Shown: in pieces, positions 28,594 to 36,931 of the stretch
Numbering within the stretch: position 1 is the first letter of the stretch
Layout of the letters: each line of letters starts with the position of its first letter
Assembly (NCBI RefSeq): GCF_022811725.1
Contig: NZ_CP094527.1
Coordinates: forward strand, 1,550,001-1,614,000
Origin: Mucilaginibacter sp. SMC90
GTDB lineage: Bacteria; Bacteroidota; Bacteroidia; Sphingobacteriales; Sphingobacteriaceae
DNA length: 64,000 nucleotides
Reading direction: 5' to 3'
Made by a program: the position numbers and the translations under genes
Notes under the pieces: model-generated
The model's input: only the letters and a program-made list of their open reading frames with translations
Databases searched by the model: none
What the model was told of the DNA's origin: nothing

Positions 28594-28605
28594 TCGGAAA
28601 ATTTG

Positions 28606-28676
28606 ATGTCGCGGGCAGATTCGAACTGCCGTTTAGGGTATTGCGGACCCCCACCTATCCTCTCGGTCACGCGACT
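28606..28676 (-). tRNA. Divergent tRNA-Cys(GCA)-like gene with C33 and A1:A72
   Basis: The minus strand folds into a full cloverleaf of 70 bases plus discriminator T. It aligns without gaps to the normal tRNA-Cys at 55054-55124 (49 of 70 positions identical). The anticodon is GCA in loop CCGCAAT, so the normally invariant U33 is C. The end pair is an A:A mismatch instead of G:C. Six other stem pairs changed on both sides and still pair (acceptor 2, D stem 1, anticodon stem 1, T stem 2), which argues for a selected structure and against simple decay. The discriminator U73 and GCA anticodon, key cysteinyl-tRNA synthetase determinants, are kept. CCA is not encoded, as also for the normal gene. 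It follows a SAM riboswitch by 50 bases. Confidence 0.82.
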
Positions 28677-28726
28677 TGAAAACTATAGAAAAAAATCACT
28701 TAATCAGATCGGTTGTGGGGTGTAGA

Positions 28727-28846
28727 TATAATTATCTCTCTCCCGTTTTGCACAGGAGCAGGAATTAGCACCTTTTACATTATGCGGATGTACAGGTTGC
28801 TAAGACGTCTTTGGGCCTTTCCCTCAGTCTTTCTTGATAAGTTATA
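28727..28846 (-). ncRNA. SAM-I (S-box) riboswitch aptamer
   Basis: The minus strand has the complete S-box layout. P1 is TATAAC-TTATC with GATAATTATA (one bulged C), followed by CAAGAAAGACTGAGGG, GGCCC, and the AAGAC/GTCTT stem leading to AGCAACC. P3 pairs TGTACAT with ATGTA and returns through the highly conserved GGTGCTAATTCC. P4 pairs CTCCTGT with ACGGGAG. All known core elements of the S-adenosylmethionine aptamer are present. Downstream, GATTAAGT can pair with the 5' strand of P1, a plausible alternative fold, and seven T residues follow (28695-28689). In Bacteroidota this class normally precedes methionine biosynthesis genes. Here the next transcribed feature is a tRNA-Cys-like gene, and no methionine gene is in the window. 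Confidence 0.93.
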
Positions 28847-28875
28847 TAAAGAACGTTTTGTCGTTGTTGACAGTG

Positions 28876-28883
28876 CAAATGTA
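28876..28883 (-). promoter_or_regulatory. -7 box for the SAM riboswitch transcript
   Basis: TACATTTG on the minus strand matches TAnnTTTG exactly. Transcription would start near 28871, about 25 bases before the aptamer. No clear -33 TTG is seen. Confidence 0.5.
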
Positions 28884-29112
28884 ATAATTAATTATATAAT
28901 TCCTATGGTTTTAGTAGTTTAATTTAATTTTTATTTATTTGATGCTGATTTTTAGGGTGATAAATTTTATTGTAGTTGTTTTTAGTAATGCTTTTTTGGT
29001 AGGATTATCTTTTTAAAAACTGAAATGATCACCATTTAATCTGAAGTAGTCACCATGATTTTAGCACTGAACTATTGCACCTTTGTATTGTTAAAACATT
29101 TAAAACAACACA

Positions 29113-29874
29113 ATGGGAACAAATAAAATAGCACTGATAACAGGCGGCAGCCGTGGGTTAGGTAAAAATGCAGCCCTGCACATCGCCCAAAAAGGGATTG
29201 ACGTTATCGTTACTTATCGCAGTAAAAAAGAAGAAGCCGAAGCTGTGGTTGCCGAAATTGAGTCGGCTGGGCAAAAAGCCGCTGCTTTGCAGTTAGATAC
29301 GGGTATAGTATCAACATTTGACACTTTCATCACAAAGCTAAAAACAATCCTGAGCGAAAAATGGGGTCGTGATACCTTTGATTTTCTGATCAATAATGCC
29401 GGTATCGACGCAGCTTCACCATTTGCCCAAACCACCGAAGAGGATTTTGATAACCTGTTCAACGTTCACTTTAAGGGAGTTTACTTTTTAACTCAAAAGA
29501 GTTTGCCTGTAATTGCCAATGGTGGCCGCATCATTAACTTTTCAACAGGGTTGGCACGTTTTTCAACTCCGGGCTACGCAGCCTATGCCTCAATGAAGGG
29601 TGCAATTGAAGTTTTTACCAAATATTTGGCAAAAGAATTGGGCAGCCGTGGCATAGCTGCAAACGTTGTGGCTCCCGGCATTATTCAAACCGATTTTACT
29701 AAAGCGGCGTTTGATTCACATCCGGGGCTGGAAGAAATGATGTCGAAATCGACGGCATTAGGCAGGGTAGGCCAGCCCGATGATATAGGCGGCTTAGTTG
29801 CTTTTCTATGTACAGAAGATGCCCGTTGGATCAACGCTCAGCGCATTGAAGCATCAGGCGGGATGTTTCTATAA
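29113..29874 (+). CDS. SDR family NAD(P)-dependent oxidoreductase
   Basis: A 253-residue classical short-chain dehydrogenase/reductase. It has the cofactor motif TGGSRGLGKN, the NNAG motif, and the catalytic Tyr158-x3-Lys162 in YAAYASMKG, with the usual N-terminal Rossmann fold and C-terminal SGGMFL end. FabG-like and sugar/alcohol dehydrogenases share this layout, so the substrate is undetermined. The gene is monocistronic: upstream is the divergent riboswitch unit, and downstream is a long inverted repeat that begins three bases after the stop codon. Confidence 0.92.
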   Translation: MGTNKIALITGGSRGLGKNAALHIAQKGIDVIVTYRSKKEEAEAVVAEIESAGQKAAALQLDTGIVSTFDTFITKLKTILSEKWGRDTFDFLINNAGIDAASPFAQTTEEDFDNLFNVHFKGVYFLTQKSLPVIANGGRIINFSTGLARFSTPGYAAYASMKGAIEVFTKYLAKELGSRGIAANVVAPGIIQTDFTKAAFDSHPGLEEMMSKSTALGRVGQPDDIGGLVAFLCTEDARWINAQRIEASGGMFL

Positions 29875-29876
29875 AT

Positions 29877-30085
29877 GGTGAATGGTTGATTGGGTTGATT
29901 AGGTGAGTGGTTGTTTCTTTGGTGAGTAGTTGATTAGGTTGATTAAGTGAGTGGTTGCTTCTTCGGTGATGAGTGTCCAATAGCCTCATCAATCACTCAT
30001 CCAATCAACCATTCACCCAATCAACCAATCAACCACTCACTTAATCTAACCACTATCCAACTACTCTCCCAATCAACCATTCACC
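29877..30085. repeat. Long inverted repeat built of degenerate 8-mers
   Basis: The outer 18 bases (29877-29894) are exactly complementary to 30068-30085. Inside, the left arm repeats TGGTTGATT/GGTGAGTGG-type units and the right arm repeats AATCAACC/ATTCACCC units with a period of about 8. The RNA would fold into a long hairpin between the SDR and DUF72 genes. No open reading frame in it looks real. Confidence 0.8.
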
Positions 30086-30124
30086 TAATCAACCAAATCA
30101 CTATCTTTCGCACAAAAAAGCATT

Positions 30125-31063
30125 ATGGAATTTGGTAGAGTAACGGACGAAGAATTATCAAGGGTTGGTTTTACCCTGCCCGCCAACCCACAGATAACTG
30201 TTGATACGCTTACTGCTGCAAAAAACGATGTGCCTTTACTGGTACATGTTGGTTGTGCTAAGTGGGGGCGTAAGGAATGGGTTGGCAAGATATATCCGCC
30301 AAAAACCAAGGATGCTAATTTTTTAGATGAGTACGTTAAGCACTTTGATTGCATTGAACTTAACGCCACCTTTTACCAGGTTTACGGGGCCGATACCATT
30401 GCTAAATGGAAAGCCAAAGCGGATAGCAATCCTGACTTTAAATTTTGCCCTAAATTTTCGCAAAGCATCAGCCATATTCGCCGGTTAAAAAATGCGGAGG
30501 ATATTACTACTACTTATTATGAGGGGATATTAGCTTTCGGCGAAAAGCTTGGTCCGCTGTTTTTGCAGTTAAGTGATAATTATACTCCAAAAAGTTTCCC
30601 CGAGCTTAAAGCTTATCTTGAACAATTACCGAAAGATATCCCGGTATTTGTTGAACTGCGCCATAAAGATTGGTTTGCTGTTGCCGAAAACCGCGATAGG
30701 GTATTTAACCTTTTCCGCGATTTAAATATAGGCTCTGTCATAACTGATGCCAGTGGCCGCCGGGATGTGGTGCATATGGCCTTACCTACACCGCATGCTT
30801 TTATCCGCTTTGTTGGCAACAGCCTGCACCCTACAGATTATGCCCGTGTGGCTGAATGGGTACAGCGGATCAAAAACTGGAAGGAGCAGGGCCTTAAATC
30901 GGTATGGTTTTTTATGCACCAGCATGATGAGCGTTACTCGCCCGAGCTGGCTGATTATGTAGTTGAAGAATTAAACAAAGCATTGGGCACACAACTAATG
31001 CGCCCAAAGTTTATCCAAAGAAATGATAATAAGCCGGCAGCCCAAACTTCGTTACTATTGTAA
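30125..31063 (+). CDS. DUF72 domain-containing protein
   Basis: A 312-residue DUF72 (YecE-type) protein with a predicted TIM-barrel fold. Diagnostic blocks are VGCAKWGRKEWVGKIYP, FDCIELNATFYQ, FCPKFSQSISH, FVELRHKDWF and AFIRFVGN. The family is widespread but has no firm biochemical function. A TATCTTTC box at 30102-30109 resembles a -7 element. The end overlaps the convergent hypothetical gene by 9 bases. Confidence 0.92.
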   Translation: MEFGRVTDEELSRVGFTLPANPQITVDTLTAAKNDVPLLVHVGCAKWGRKEWVGKIYPPKTKDANFLDEYVKHFDCIELNATFYQVYGADTIAKWKAKADSNPDFKFCPKFSQSISHIRRLKNAEDITTTYYEGILAFGEKLGPLFLQLSDNYTPKSFPELKAYLEQLPKDIPVFVELRHKDWFAVAENRDRVFNLFRDLNIGSVITDASGRRDVVHMALPTPHAFIRFVGNSLHPTDYARVAEWVQRIKNWKEQGLKSVWFFMHQHDERYSPELADYVVEELNKALGTQLMRPKFIQRNDNKPAAQTSLLL

Positions 31064-31558
31064 TGGTTCTGTTGTTGCAGGCGGAATCTTTAAATCCGGG
31101 TTAAAGTTAGGGATCAATTGCTGAACTTTATCGGCAGTTGAATTATTCATATCCAAAAACGACCAGCTTTTGCCGCCATCGCCGCTAACGGCTAATAAAT
31201 TGCTGTGCATAGCCATACGCCCTTTTGAGCTTGTCATAATAATGGTTTCGGGCAGCAGGCAATGTGTTTCTTTTCCTGCTTTGTAAAATTTGCCTGGGTT
31301 GCCTACCGTAACGCTTTCAAAGCTGATGCCTGCTGCTTTCATTTGCTGCATGGCTGTGCTTATCATGGCTGTCATTTTTTCTTTGCCTCCGGCCATTTGC
31401 ACAGCTTTGGGATATGTATAATTAACAATATTCTTATAATCGCCTTTAGTCATGCTTTGGGCCATTAACGTTGCCTGTTGTTTTACCACAGCCGGATTTT
31501 GTGCGTGTAACGCCAGCGGCGATACTATAATGATCAGGAGCCTTAATACTTTTTTCAT
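31055..31558 (-). CDS. Exported hypothetical protein
   Basis: A 167-residue protein with a clear signal peptide (ending LALHAQ) and no recognised catalytic motif. The mature part is predicted alpha/beta, with GKFYKAGKETHCLLPETIIM and a GDGGKSWSFLDM segment reminiscent of photosystem-BNR-like repeats, too short to assign. It is 9 bases downstream of the phosphodiesterase gene on the same strand, so it probably shares its transcript. Confidence 0.75.
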   Translation of the reverse strand: MKKVLRLLIIIVSPLALHAQNPAVVKQQATLMAQSMTKGDYKNIVNYTYPKAVQMAGGKEKMTAMISTAMQQMKAAGISFESVTVGNPGKFYKAGKETHCLLPETIIMTSSKGRMAMHSNLLAVSGDGGKSWSFLDMNNSTADKVQQLIPNFNPDLKIPPATTEPLQ

Positions 31559-31567
31559 AGCAGTATT

Positions 31568-32833
31568 TTATTTTTCTTTGAGAACATTATTGGCAAGTTG
31601 ATCTGTTCCATCGGTCTTGCCATTGTATTTAAGCCCCAATATGCGATTTACTAAATTAAAAACATCAACATTTTTAAAAGAAGGTATTTGTTTGCCTTCT
31701 TTAAATGCAGGTCCCCAGGCCAGGAAAGTAGCATGCATATCTTTTACCGAGTACGGATCATAGCCGTGCCAGCCTATATTGATCTTCCTGCTGTTCCATA
31801 AATTAAAGATCAGGGGATAATGGGGGATCAGCAAAATATCGCCTATCCGGTTATGCCAATCATCAGTTTGGCCATAATGAAGATTGGCCGGTACATTGTT
31901 TTTAAGGTATACCTCGTAGCCTTTTGCTTCGGCCTTGAGTTTATCATATGTTGGTTGGATAGCCGTTTTATCCCTGGCGTAAAGTTCAACCAATATGCCA
32001 TCACCGGAGATTTTGAATTTAGCAGTGTCAATAGCTGGGGGGATGCCCATTGGGTGTTCACGATCAATTTTGGTCATGCCATGGTCTGATACAAAAATAA
32101 AGTTGACATCGAGCCCGGTGGTTTTTACTGCCTTATTCAACTCATTGACCGCCGAATCAACAAAGTGTACTTCCCGCCCGGTTTCAGGTGCATCGGGGCC
32201 AAAAGTATGCCCGGCATGGTCAACCTGCGGAAAGTAAAAAGTGATAAAGTGAGGGCGCTTATCTTCCGGGAGTTTTAGCCAGTTTACCACTGTGCTGATG
32301 CGGTTATGGATATCTATCTTATCATTATAAACATAGTAGTAGGTTGGATTAACTCCCTGTATAGCTGCCTCCGATGCCACCCAGTAAAAACTTGCCGAAA
32401 GCATTTTCTGCTGCTCGGCCAATACCCAAAGCGGCGAGCCAAAGTACCAGCTGCTGTCGCTCACTTTTTGCTTGTCGCTCATGGAGTAGTTATCATTACG
32501 TTTGCGGTCGTAAAAAGTGTTGTTAACCAGGCCCGAATGTGATGGGTACAACCCGCTTACCAGGGCATAATGATTTGGGAAAGTAACCGAAGGGTAGGAC
32601 GGGATCATGGATTCGGCCTGCACACCGCGGCTGCTTAAATCAAGTAAATGCTGTGCATTATACTTTTTAGCATAATCATATCTGAAACCATCAGCAGAAA
32701 TTAATATTACATAGGGCTTTTTTTGCTGGGCTATGCTGTTTTTACGATTGGGAATTACTTTTTGTGTGGTGTCCTGCGCAAAGACTGAGGCTGCCAATAA
32801 TAGGCAAAATAAAAAAAGGTTGTACTTTTTCAT
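31568..32833 (-). CDS. Ectonucleotide pyrophosphatase/phosphodiesterase family protein
   Basis: A 421-residue exported enzyme of the type I phosphodiesterase/alkaline phosphatase superfamily. The metal and nucleophile motifs are in order: ISADGFRYDY with Asp48, PSVTFPNHY with Thr84 as the nucleophile, FPQVDHAGHTFGP, and FVSDHGM. It would hydrolyse phosphodiester or pyrophosphate bonds of nucleotides or lipids. The start is taken at ATG 32833 (MKKYN), which gives a canonical signal peptide ending VFAQ; twelve further codons upstream would spoil it. It heads a two-gene unit with the exported hypothetical gene. Confidence 0.92.
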   Translation of the reverse strand: MKKYNLFLFCLLLAASVFAQDTTQKVIPNRKNSIAQQKKPYVILISADGFRYDYAKKYNAQHLLDLSSRGVQAESMIPSYPSVTFPNHYALVSGLYPSHSGLVNNTFYDRKRNDNYSMSDKQKVSDSSWYFGSPLWVLAEQQKMLSASFYWVASEAAIQGVNPTYYYVYNDKIDIHNRISTVVNWLKLPEDKRPHFITFYFPQVDHAGHTFGPDAPETGREVHFVDSAVNELNKAVKTTGLDVNFIFVSDHGMTKIDREHPMGIPPAIDTAKFKISGDGILVELYARDKTAIQPTYDKLKAEAKGYEVYLKNNVPANLHYGQTDDWHNRIGDILLIPHYPLIFNLWNSRKINIGWHGYDPYSVKDMHATFLAWGPAFKEGKQIPSFKNVDVFNLVNRILGLKYNGKTDGTDQLANNVLKEK

Positions 32834-32991
32834 GCTAAAAAATGATGAGCTAAAGTAGATAAACCGCATTACCTGAATGATAATAGCGGGTAAACTTTGG
32901 CTGTTTTTACCATTATCTAATCAAATTTTTACATGTTGCTATAAAACCAATAATGGAGCTATAAATTACTTTTCTTTTAATTTAATTACAG

Positions 32992-33960
32992 ATGAAGGTC
33001 TTTTTAACGCTTTTATTAGCCGTTGTTTTTGGTTGCCCTATTTTAGCCCAAACCCCTGTTGCCCGAAACGGTAAGCTTAAGATAATAGACGGCACACTTG
33101 TAAATGAGCATGGCGTTGCACCGCAGTTAAGGGGGATCAGTCTTTCGTGGTCGCTTTGGCAGGGGCGGAAATACTATACCCCGGGAGTTGTAAGCTGGCT
33201 GGCAGATGATTTTAAATCATCGATCATTAGGGCCTCAATGGGGGTACAGCCTGACGGAGGTTACCTGCAGCAACCTGAGGAGCAGAAAGGCTTAATTGTT
33301 AACGTGGTTGATCAGGCAATAAATAACGGCATTTATGTATTGATAGACTGGCACGACCATAATTCAAACCTGCATGTTAGCCAGTCGAAAGATTTTTTCA
33401 GCCAGATGGCTAAAAAGTATGCAGATGTACCCAACGTGATCTATGAAATTTGGAATGAGCCCGAAAAAACAGATTGGAAAACCGTGAAAGATTATGCTTT
33501 GCAGATCATCCCTATCATTCGCAAATATGACAAGAGTAATATCATTGTAGTTGGCAGCCCCCACTGGGACCAGGATGTTGATAAAGCTGCTGCCGATCCC
33601 ATCAAAGGTTACGATAACATAGCTTATTCTTTCCACTTTTACGCCAGCGACCCAAATCATCAGGAGGGTTTGAGAGCAAAAGCCGATAAGGCTATCGCGA
33701 TGAAATTGCCGTTGATCATTACCGAATGGGGCGTAGGCGAGGCCAGTGGCGATGGAGAGTTCAATGTTCAAAAAACACAAACCTGGCTCAAATGGGCCGG
33801 GGACAACAAACTAAGCTGGACTAACTGGAACGTAACTGATAAACACGAAACTACCGCCTTGTTGCAAAACAACGCCCCCACAAACGGAGGCTGGACAGAA
33901 GCAAACCTAACCCCGGCAGGGATTTTTATCAGGAATGTGTTACGGGAATTGAATAAATAA
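32992..33960 (+). CDS. Glycoside hydrolase family 5 endoglucanase (cellulase)
   Basis: A 322-residue exported enzyme. The signal peptide ends in PILAQ. The GH5 barrel shows RGISLSW, LIDWHDHN, VIYEIWNEPEKTDW with the acid/base Glu156, FHFYASDPNH and LIITEWGVGE with the nucleophile Glu245. This is the endo-beta-1,4-glucanase subfamily pattern. No carbohydrate-binding module or type IX sorting domain is attached. It is not in an operon; a repeat-rich convergent gap follows. Confidence 0.92.
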   Translation: MKVFLTLLLAVVFGCPILAQTPVARNGKLKIIDGTLVNEHGVAPQLRGISLSWSLWQGRKYYTPGVVSWLADDFKSSIIRASMGVQPDGGYLQQPEEQKGLIVNVVDQAINNGIYVLIDWHDHNSNLHVSQSKDFFSQMAKKYADVPNVIYEIWNEPEKTDWKTVKDYALQIIPIIRKYDKSNIIVVGSPHWDQDVDKAAADPIKGYDNIAYSFHFYASDPNHQEGLRAKADKAIAMKLPLIITEWGVGEASGDGEFNVQKTQTWLKWAGDNKLSWTNWNVTDKHETTALLQNNAPTNGGWTEANLTPAGIFIRNVLRELNK

Positions 33961-34210
33961 GAGGGTTATTCTGGCCGTTGTCTGTGACAACGCCATTGGT
34001 GTTAGGAAGATTTTTTTAATTCCCTCCCTCGGGAGGGGTGCGGCTGAAATGAGCGTTGGCTGGGAGGGGTTTATGCGTCATCAAAGCAGATAGGTCTTAG
34101 GCCGTTGTTGTTATCACCAACAAGCACCGGATAGGCACCAATTGGATGGTGTAGAGTTGTTGATGACAACACCAATAATCGCCAGGGAGGGCTTGAGTAA
34201 GTTATAAAAT
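33961..34210. other. Repeat-rich intergenic segment without a gene
   Basis: It contains the small dyad GTTGTC-TGT-GACAAC (33976-33990 region), a CCCTCC...GGGAGGGG hairpin, and GTTGTT/GACAACACCAAT segments that look like pieces of another intergenic repeat. No coding sequence is supported. Confidence 0.5.
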
Positions 34211-34328
34211 ATGTCACTGCGAAGGGCGAAAATGGGAATGAGCCAGGGTGCGACGTGGCAATCACATACCATATCGGGCGGCCATGCTTCCGTGCTGTTG
34301 CTTCGTCGTTCCTCTTCGCAATGACATG
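34211..34328. repeat. REP-like palindromic element, copy 1
   Basis: Ends ATGTCACTGCGAAG and CTTCGCAATGACAT match those of the other copies, and the interior has the GGCAATC and CATGCTTCCGTGC segments. It lies between convergent gene ends (GH5 and the esterase). Confidence 0.75.
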
Positions 34329-34350
34329 ATTTTGAACCAATGCAGGTGGC

Positions 34351-35931
34351 TTACTTCTTTTTCAATACTTCTGCAATCCCTTTTTCAACCAATGGCCCCA
34401 TTATCCTGTATCCTTCAACAGTTGGGTGTACACCATCAGCGGCAAGGTTTTTCGGCAGGCCCTTGCGGTCGTCGGCCATAGCGCTGTGATAATCTACATA
34501 AACCATTTTTTGTGCATCAGCAAAAGTTTTGAGCATAGTGTTAAGCTGGATCACTTTTTGGGCAGGCTCCATACCTGGGCGCCACGGAAATGCATAGGCT
34601 GGTAATACGGAGCATATCACCACTTTAATATTGGCAGCTTTAGCCAGCAAGGCCATGGATTGAATATTACCGAAAATATCTTCAATAGCTATAGGGCCAT
34701 TATTTTGAGCAATATCATTAATCCCTGCCAGGATCACTACCGCGCCCGGTTTCAGATCGATCACATCTTCGCGGAAACGTACTAACATTTGGGTGGTGGT
34801 TTGGCCGCTGATACCGCGGTCATAGTACGGCTTGCCGCTCCAGAAAGTCGAGTCTCTGTTGAGCCAGAAATCGGTAATTGAATCGCCCATGTAAACTACG
34901 CTTTTAGGGTTCGGGGCTGATGCTTTTATTTTATCATTGTCAGCCTTGAAACGGCCCATATTGGCCCAATCCTTATGGAACGAATCTTCCCATTGCTTAT
35001 GATAAGCCTCCCACTGGTCTGTCCTTTCTTTAGCTGATTTTAATTGCGGGTTGATGGGCTTCAATAAGCCTTTTAGCTCCAGCCAATCGTTAAAACGATC
35101 TATCCAGCTATCGGTTGGCAGGTTTTGTTTGCGCATCCCAAAACCATGACCACCTTTTGCGTACATATGCAGTTCGGCGCTGTGTTTTGATGCCAGCCAT
35201 TTGTTATAAAGCTCCACGCTATGCGGTGCAAGGCCAAGCTGATCATCCGTGGCGGCAGCAATAAACATTGGCGGCGCATCATCAGCAATTTTCGACAATA
35301 ATTCGGGCGGCACATAAGCATAAATAGGCGCGTCAAAATCAGGTTTGTTGGCAGCCGTATAATTAAACGCGGCTGCGCCTGCCAGGGTGCCGCCTGCCGA
35401 AAAGCCCATGACCCCGATACGTTGCGGGGAGAGATGGTATTCTGCAGCATGCTCACGTACATAAGCAATTGCCGCGCGTGCGTCGGCCACTGCCAATGGA
35501 ATGATTGGGGCTACCTGTTTTGGAAAGTCTTTCTGGCTCATTTTAGCCATCAGTTCTTTTACCGGGTCGTTGGTTAAACTATGTGCCAGCCTATATTTTA
35601 ACACAAAGCATGTTACGCCCTGTTTGGTAAGCCATTTGGCCACGTCATAACCCTCGCTGTTGATAGAAAGCGTATGAAAGCCGCCTCCCGGGCAAATAAC
35701 TACAGCTGTACCGGTGTTAATTGCCGAATCGGGCAGGAAAACACTTAGTGAGGGATGCGTAACGTTATAAATGATTTTGGTGTTAAAAGCATTATCATCG
35801 CTCTCGCCTTCGTTCCAGGTCCAGTTTTCGGAACCCGGGGCCGCGCCCGGATACAGCGGGATAACTTTTTGCTGGGCCTGCGTGCCAAGTGCCGATAATA
35901 GGAGTAAGGTGCCTATCAGTTTTAATTTCAT
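34351..35931 (-). CDS. Two-domain esterase: alpha/beta hydrolase plus SGNH hydrolase
   Basis: A 526-residue exported protein with two different esterase domains. The signal peptide ends GTQAQ. Residues ~25-290 are an acetyl-xylan-esterase-like alpha/beta hydrolase (PGGGFHTLS oxyanion region, GFSAGGTLAG with the catalytic Ser, GGHGFGM with His). Residues ~310-526 are an SGNH hydrolase (YMGDSITDFW, RGISGQTT, LAGINDIAQN, DGVHPTVEGY). Both active sites look intact. Deacetylation of plant polysaccharides at two positions is the likely role. A perfect TATCTTTG -7 box lies 79 bases upstream on the minus strand. Confidence 0.9.
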   Translation of the reverse strand: MKLKLIGTLLLLSALGTQAQQKVIPLYPGAAPGSENWTWNEGESDDNAFNTKIIYNVTHPSLSVFLPDSAINTGTAVVICPGGGFHTLSINSEGYDVAKWLTKQGVTCFVLKYRLAHSLTNDPVKELMAKMSQKDFPKQVAPIIPLAVADARAAIAYVREHAAEYHLSPQRIGVMGFSAGGTLAGAAAFNYTAANKPDFDAPIYAYVPPELLSKIADDAPPMFIAAATDDQLGLAPHSVELYNKWLASKHSAELHMYAKGGHGFGMRKQNLPTDSWIDRFNDWLELKGLLKPINPQLKSAKERTDQWEAYHKQWEDSFHKDWANMGRFKADNDKIKASAPNPKSVVYMGDSITDFWLNRDSTFWSGKPYYDRGISGQTTTQMLVRFREDVIDLKPGAVVILAGINDIAQNNGPIAIEDIFGNIQSMALLAKAANIKVVICSVLPAYAFPWRPGMEPAQKVIQLNTMLKTFADAQKMVYVDYHSAMADDRKGLPKNLAADGVHPTVEGYRIMGPLVEKGIAEVLKKK

Positions 35932-36009
35932 GGGAGTTTAATTCAGGTTAATGTTGATATACAAAAATAACAGCATAAAGCAAAGAAGCAAGATGCCTAA
36001 ACGTTTTAG

Positions 36010-36017
36010 CAAAGATA
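36010..36017 (-). promoter_or_regulatory. -7 box for the two-domain esterase gene
   Basis: TATCTTTG on the minus strand matches the consensus exactly and would give a leader of about 75 bases. A well-spaced -33 box was not found. Confidence 0.45.
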
Positions 36018-36116
36018 TGTTTCGCATCAATTGCAGCATCTGTAACCTTGCTGTAAAATATCTGTTATAAGGTTTAATGACAGATATTTTCGCTATCTTA
36101 ATCATTCCTAATTTAT

Positions 36117-36584
36117 ATGACTGTGGTATTTATCCATATCAAGAATATACTCCGGATTTTGCCGCTGTTTGTTTTGCTTGGGGCGTGCGCCAAACAAAAA
36201 AAGATCTTTCAAAGCGATTGTAATATCTCCAAAGATTATAAGAAGGTTTCATTTACCGAACTCATCAGTCATATTGAAAAATATGATAAGCAATATGTTG
36301 AAGTGAGCGGAAAATATAAAGAGGGTAATGAGCAATCGGCATTGTTTAATGATAGCTTGTTTTCGAGCCATGATTTGCATAATGCGTTATGGGTTGATTT
36401 TAGCCAGGACTGTCCGCTTTACCTGCCAGGTACACATATTGGTTTGTTTACTTATAACGATGGCCAGTTTACCCAAATGAATAAACGCAAGGTAACTATC
36501 AGGGGAGTAGTTGATGCCGGCGACAAGGGACATCTGAACCAATATAAGGGCACTATTGACAGGGTGAGTTTTATTGAGCTGTAA
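36117..36584 (+). CDS. Putative lipoprotein of unknown function
   Basis: A 155-residue predicted lipoprotein with lipobox LLGAC (Cys24). The mature part contains YVEVSGKYKEG and VTIRGVVDAGDKGHL, suggesting a small beta-barrel (OB-like) domain of the type seen in periplasmic nucleic-acid-like-fold proteins. No function can be assigned. A TATTTTCG box at 36085-36092 resembles a -7 element. The gene downstream lies 68 bases away. Confidence 0.75.
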   Translation: MTVVFIHIKNILRILPLFVLLGACAKQKKIFQSDCNISKDYKKVSFTELISHIEKYDKQYVEVSGKYKEGNEQSALFNDSLFSSHDLHNALWVDFSQDCPLYLPGTHIGLFTYNDGQFTQMNKRKVTIRGVVDAGDKGHLNQYKGTIDRVSFIEL

Positions 36585-36652
36585 GGTGGGCTTGCGGCTC
36601 TAAATGAAAACAATGTGCCGCCCTAACGGTTGTAATTATAAAAACAATAGTT

Positions 36653-36931
36653 ATGGCTGTCAATCCAAATGATACACCCGACAATGGCTTTTTTGATGAA
36701 TCGGACGATCAGGAGATCATCGATCAGAATAAAATAAAGGGCTCAAACACAGTGAAAGACCCTGACGAATGGACTACCGGCGATGAACCTATGACCGGCG
36801 CACAGCACTCTTACCTCAAAACGCTATCTGACGAAGCAGGTGAAGAGTTTGACGGATCATTAACTAAAGCCGAGGCTTCTAAACGAATAGATGAGCTGCA
36901 GCATAAAACCGGTCGTGGATTGAATAATTAA
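36653..36931 (+). CDS. DUF3072 domain-containing protein
   Basis: A 92-residue acidic cytoplasmic protein. The C-terminal half matches the DUF3072 pattern (EPMTGAQHSYLKTLSDEAG, LTKAEASKRIDELQ, ending TGRG). This domain is a small SAP-like helical fold of unknown role. The N-terminus is rich in Asp. Its stop codon overlaps that of the convergent BLUF gene by 4 bases. Confidence 0.88.
   Translation: MAVNPNDTPDNGFFDESDDQEIIDQNKIKGSNTVKDPDEWTTGDEPMTGAQHSYLKTLSDEAGEEFDGSLTKAEASKRIDELQHKTGRGLNN

Noticed and set aside
28488..28670. 60-codon minus-strand frame
   Set aside because: It overlaps the tRNA-like gene almost completely and has no protein-like features.
28606..28676. tRNA-like sequence as an integration (att) site remnant
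   Set aside because: Att remnants match the 3' half of a resident tRNA exactly; this one differs along its whole length and keeps all arms.
28713..28922. 69-codon plus-strand frame
   Set aside because: It runs through the minus-strand SAM riboswitch, whose conserved bases explain the sequence better.
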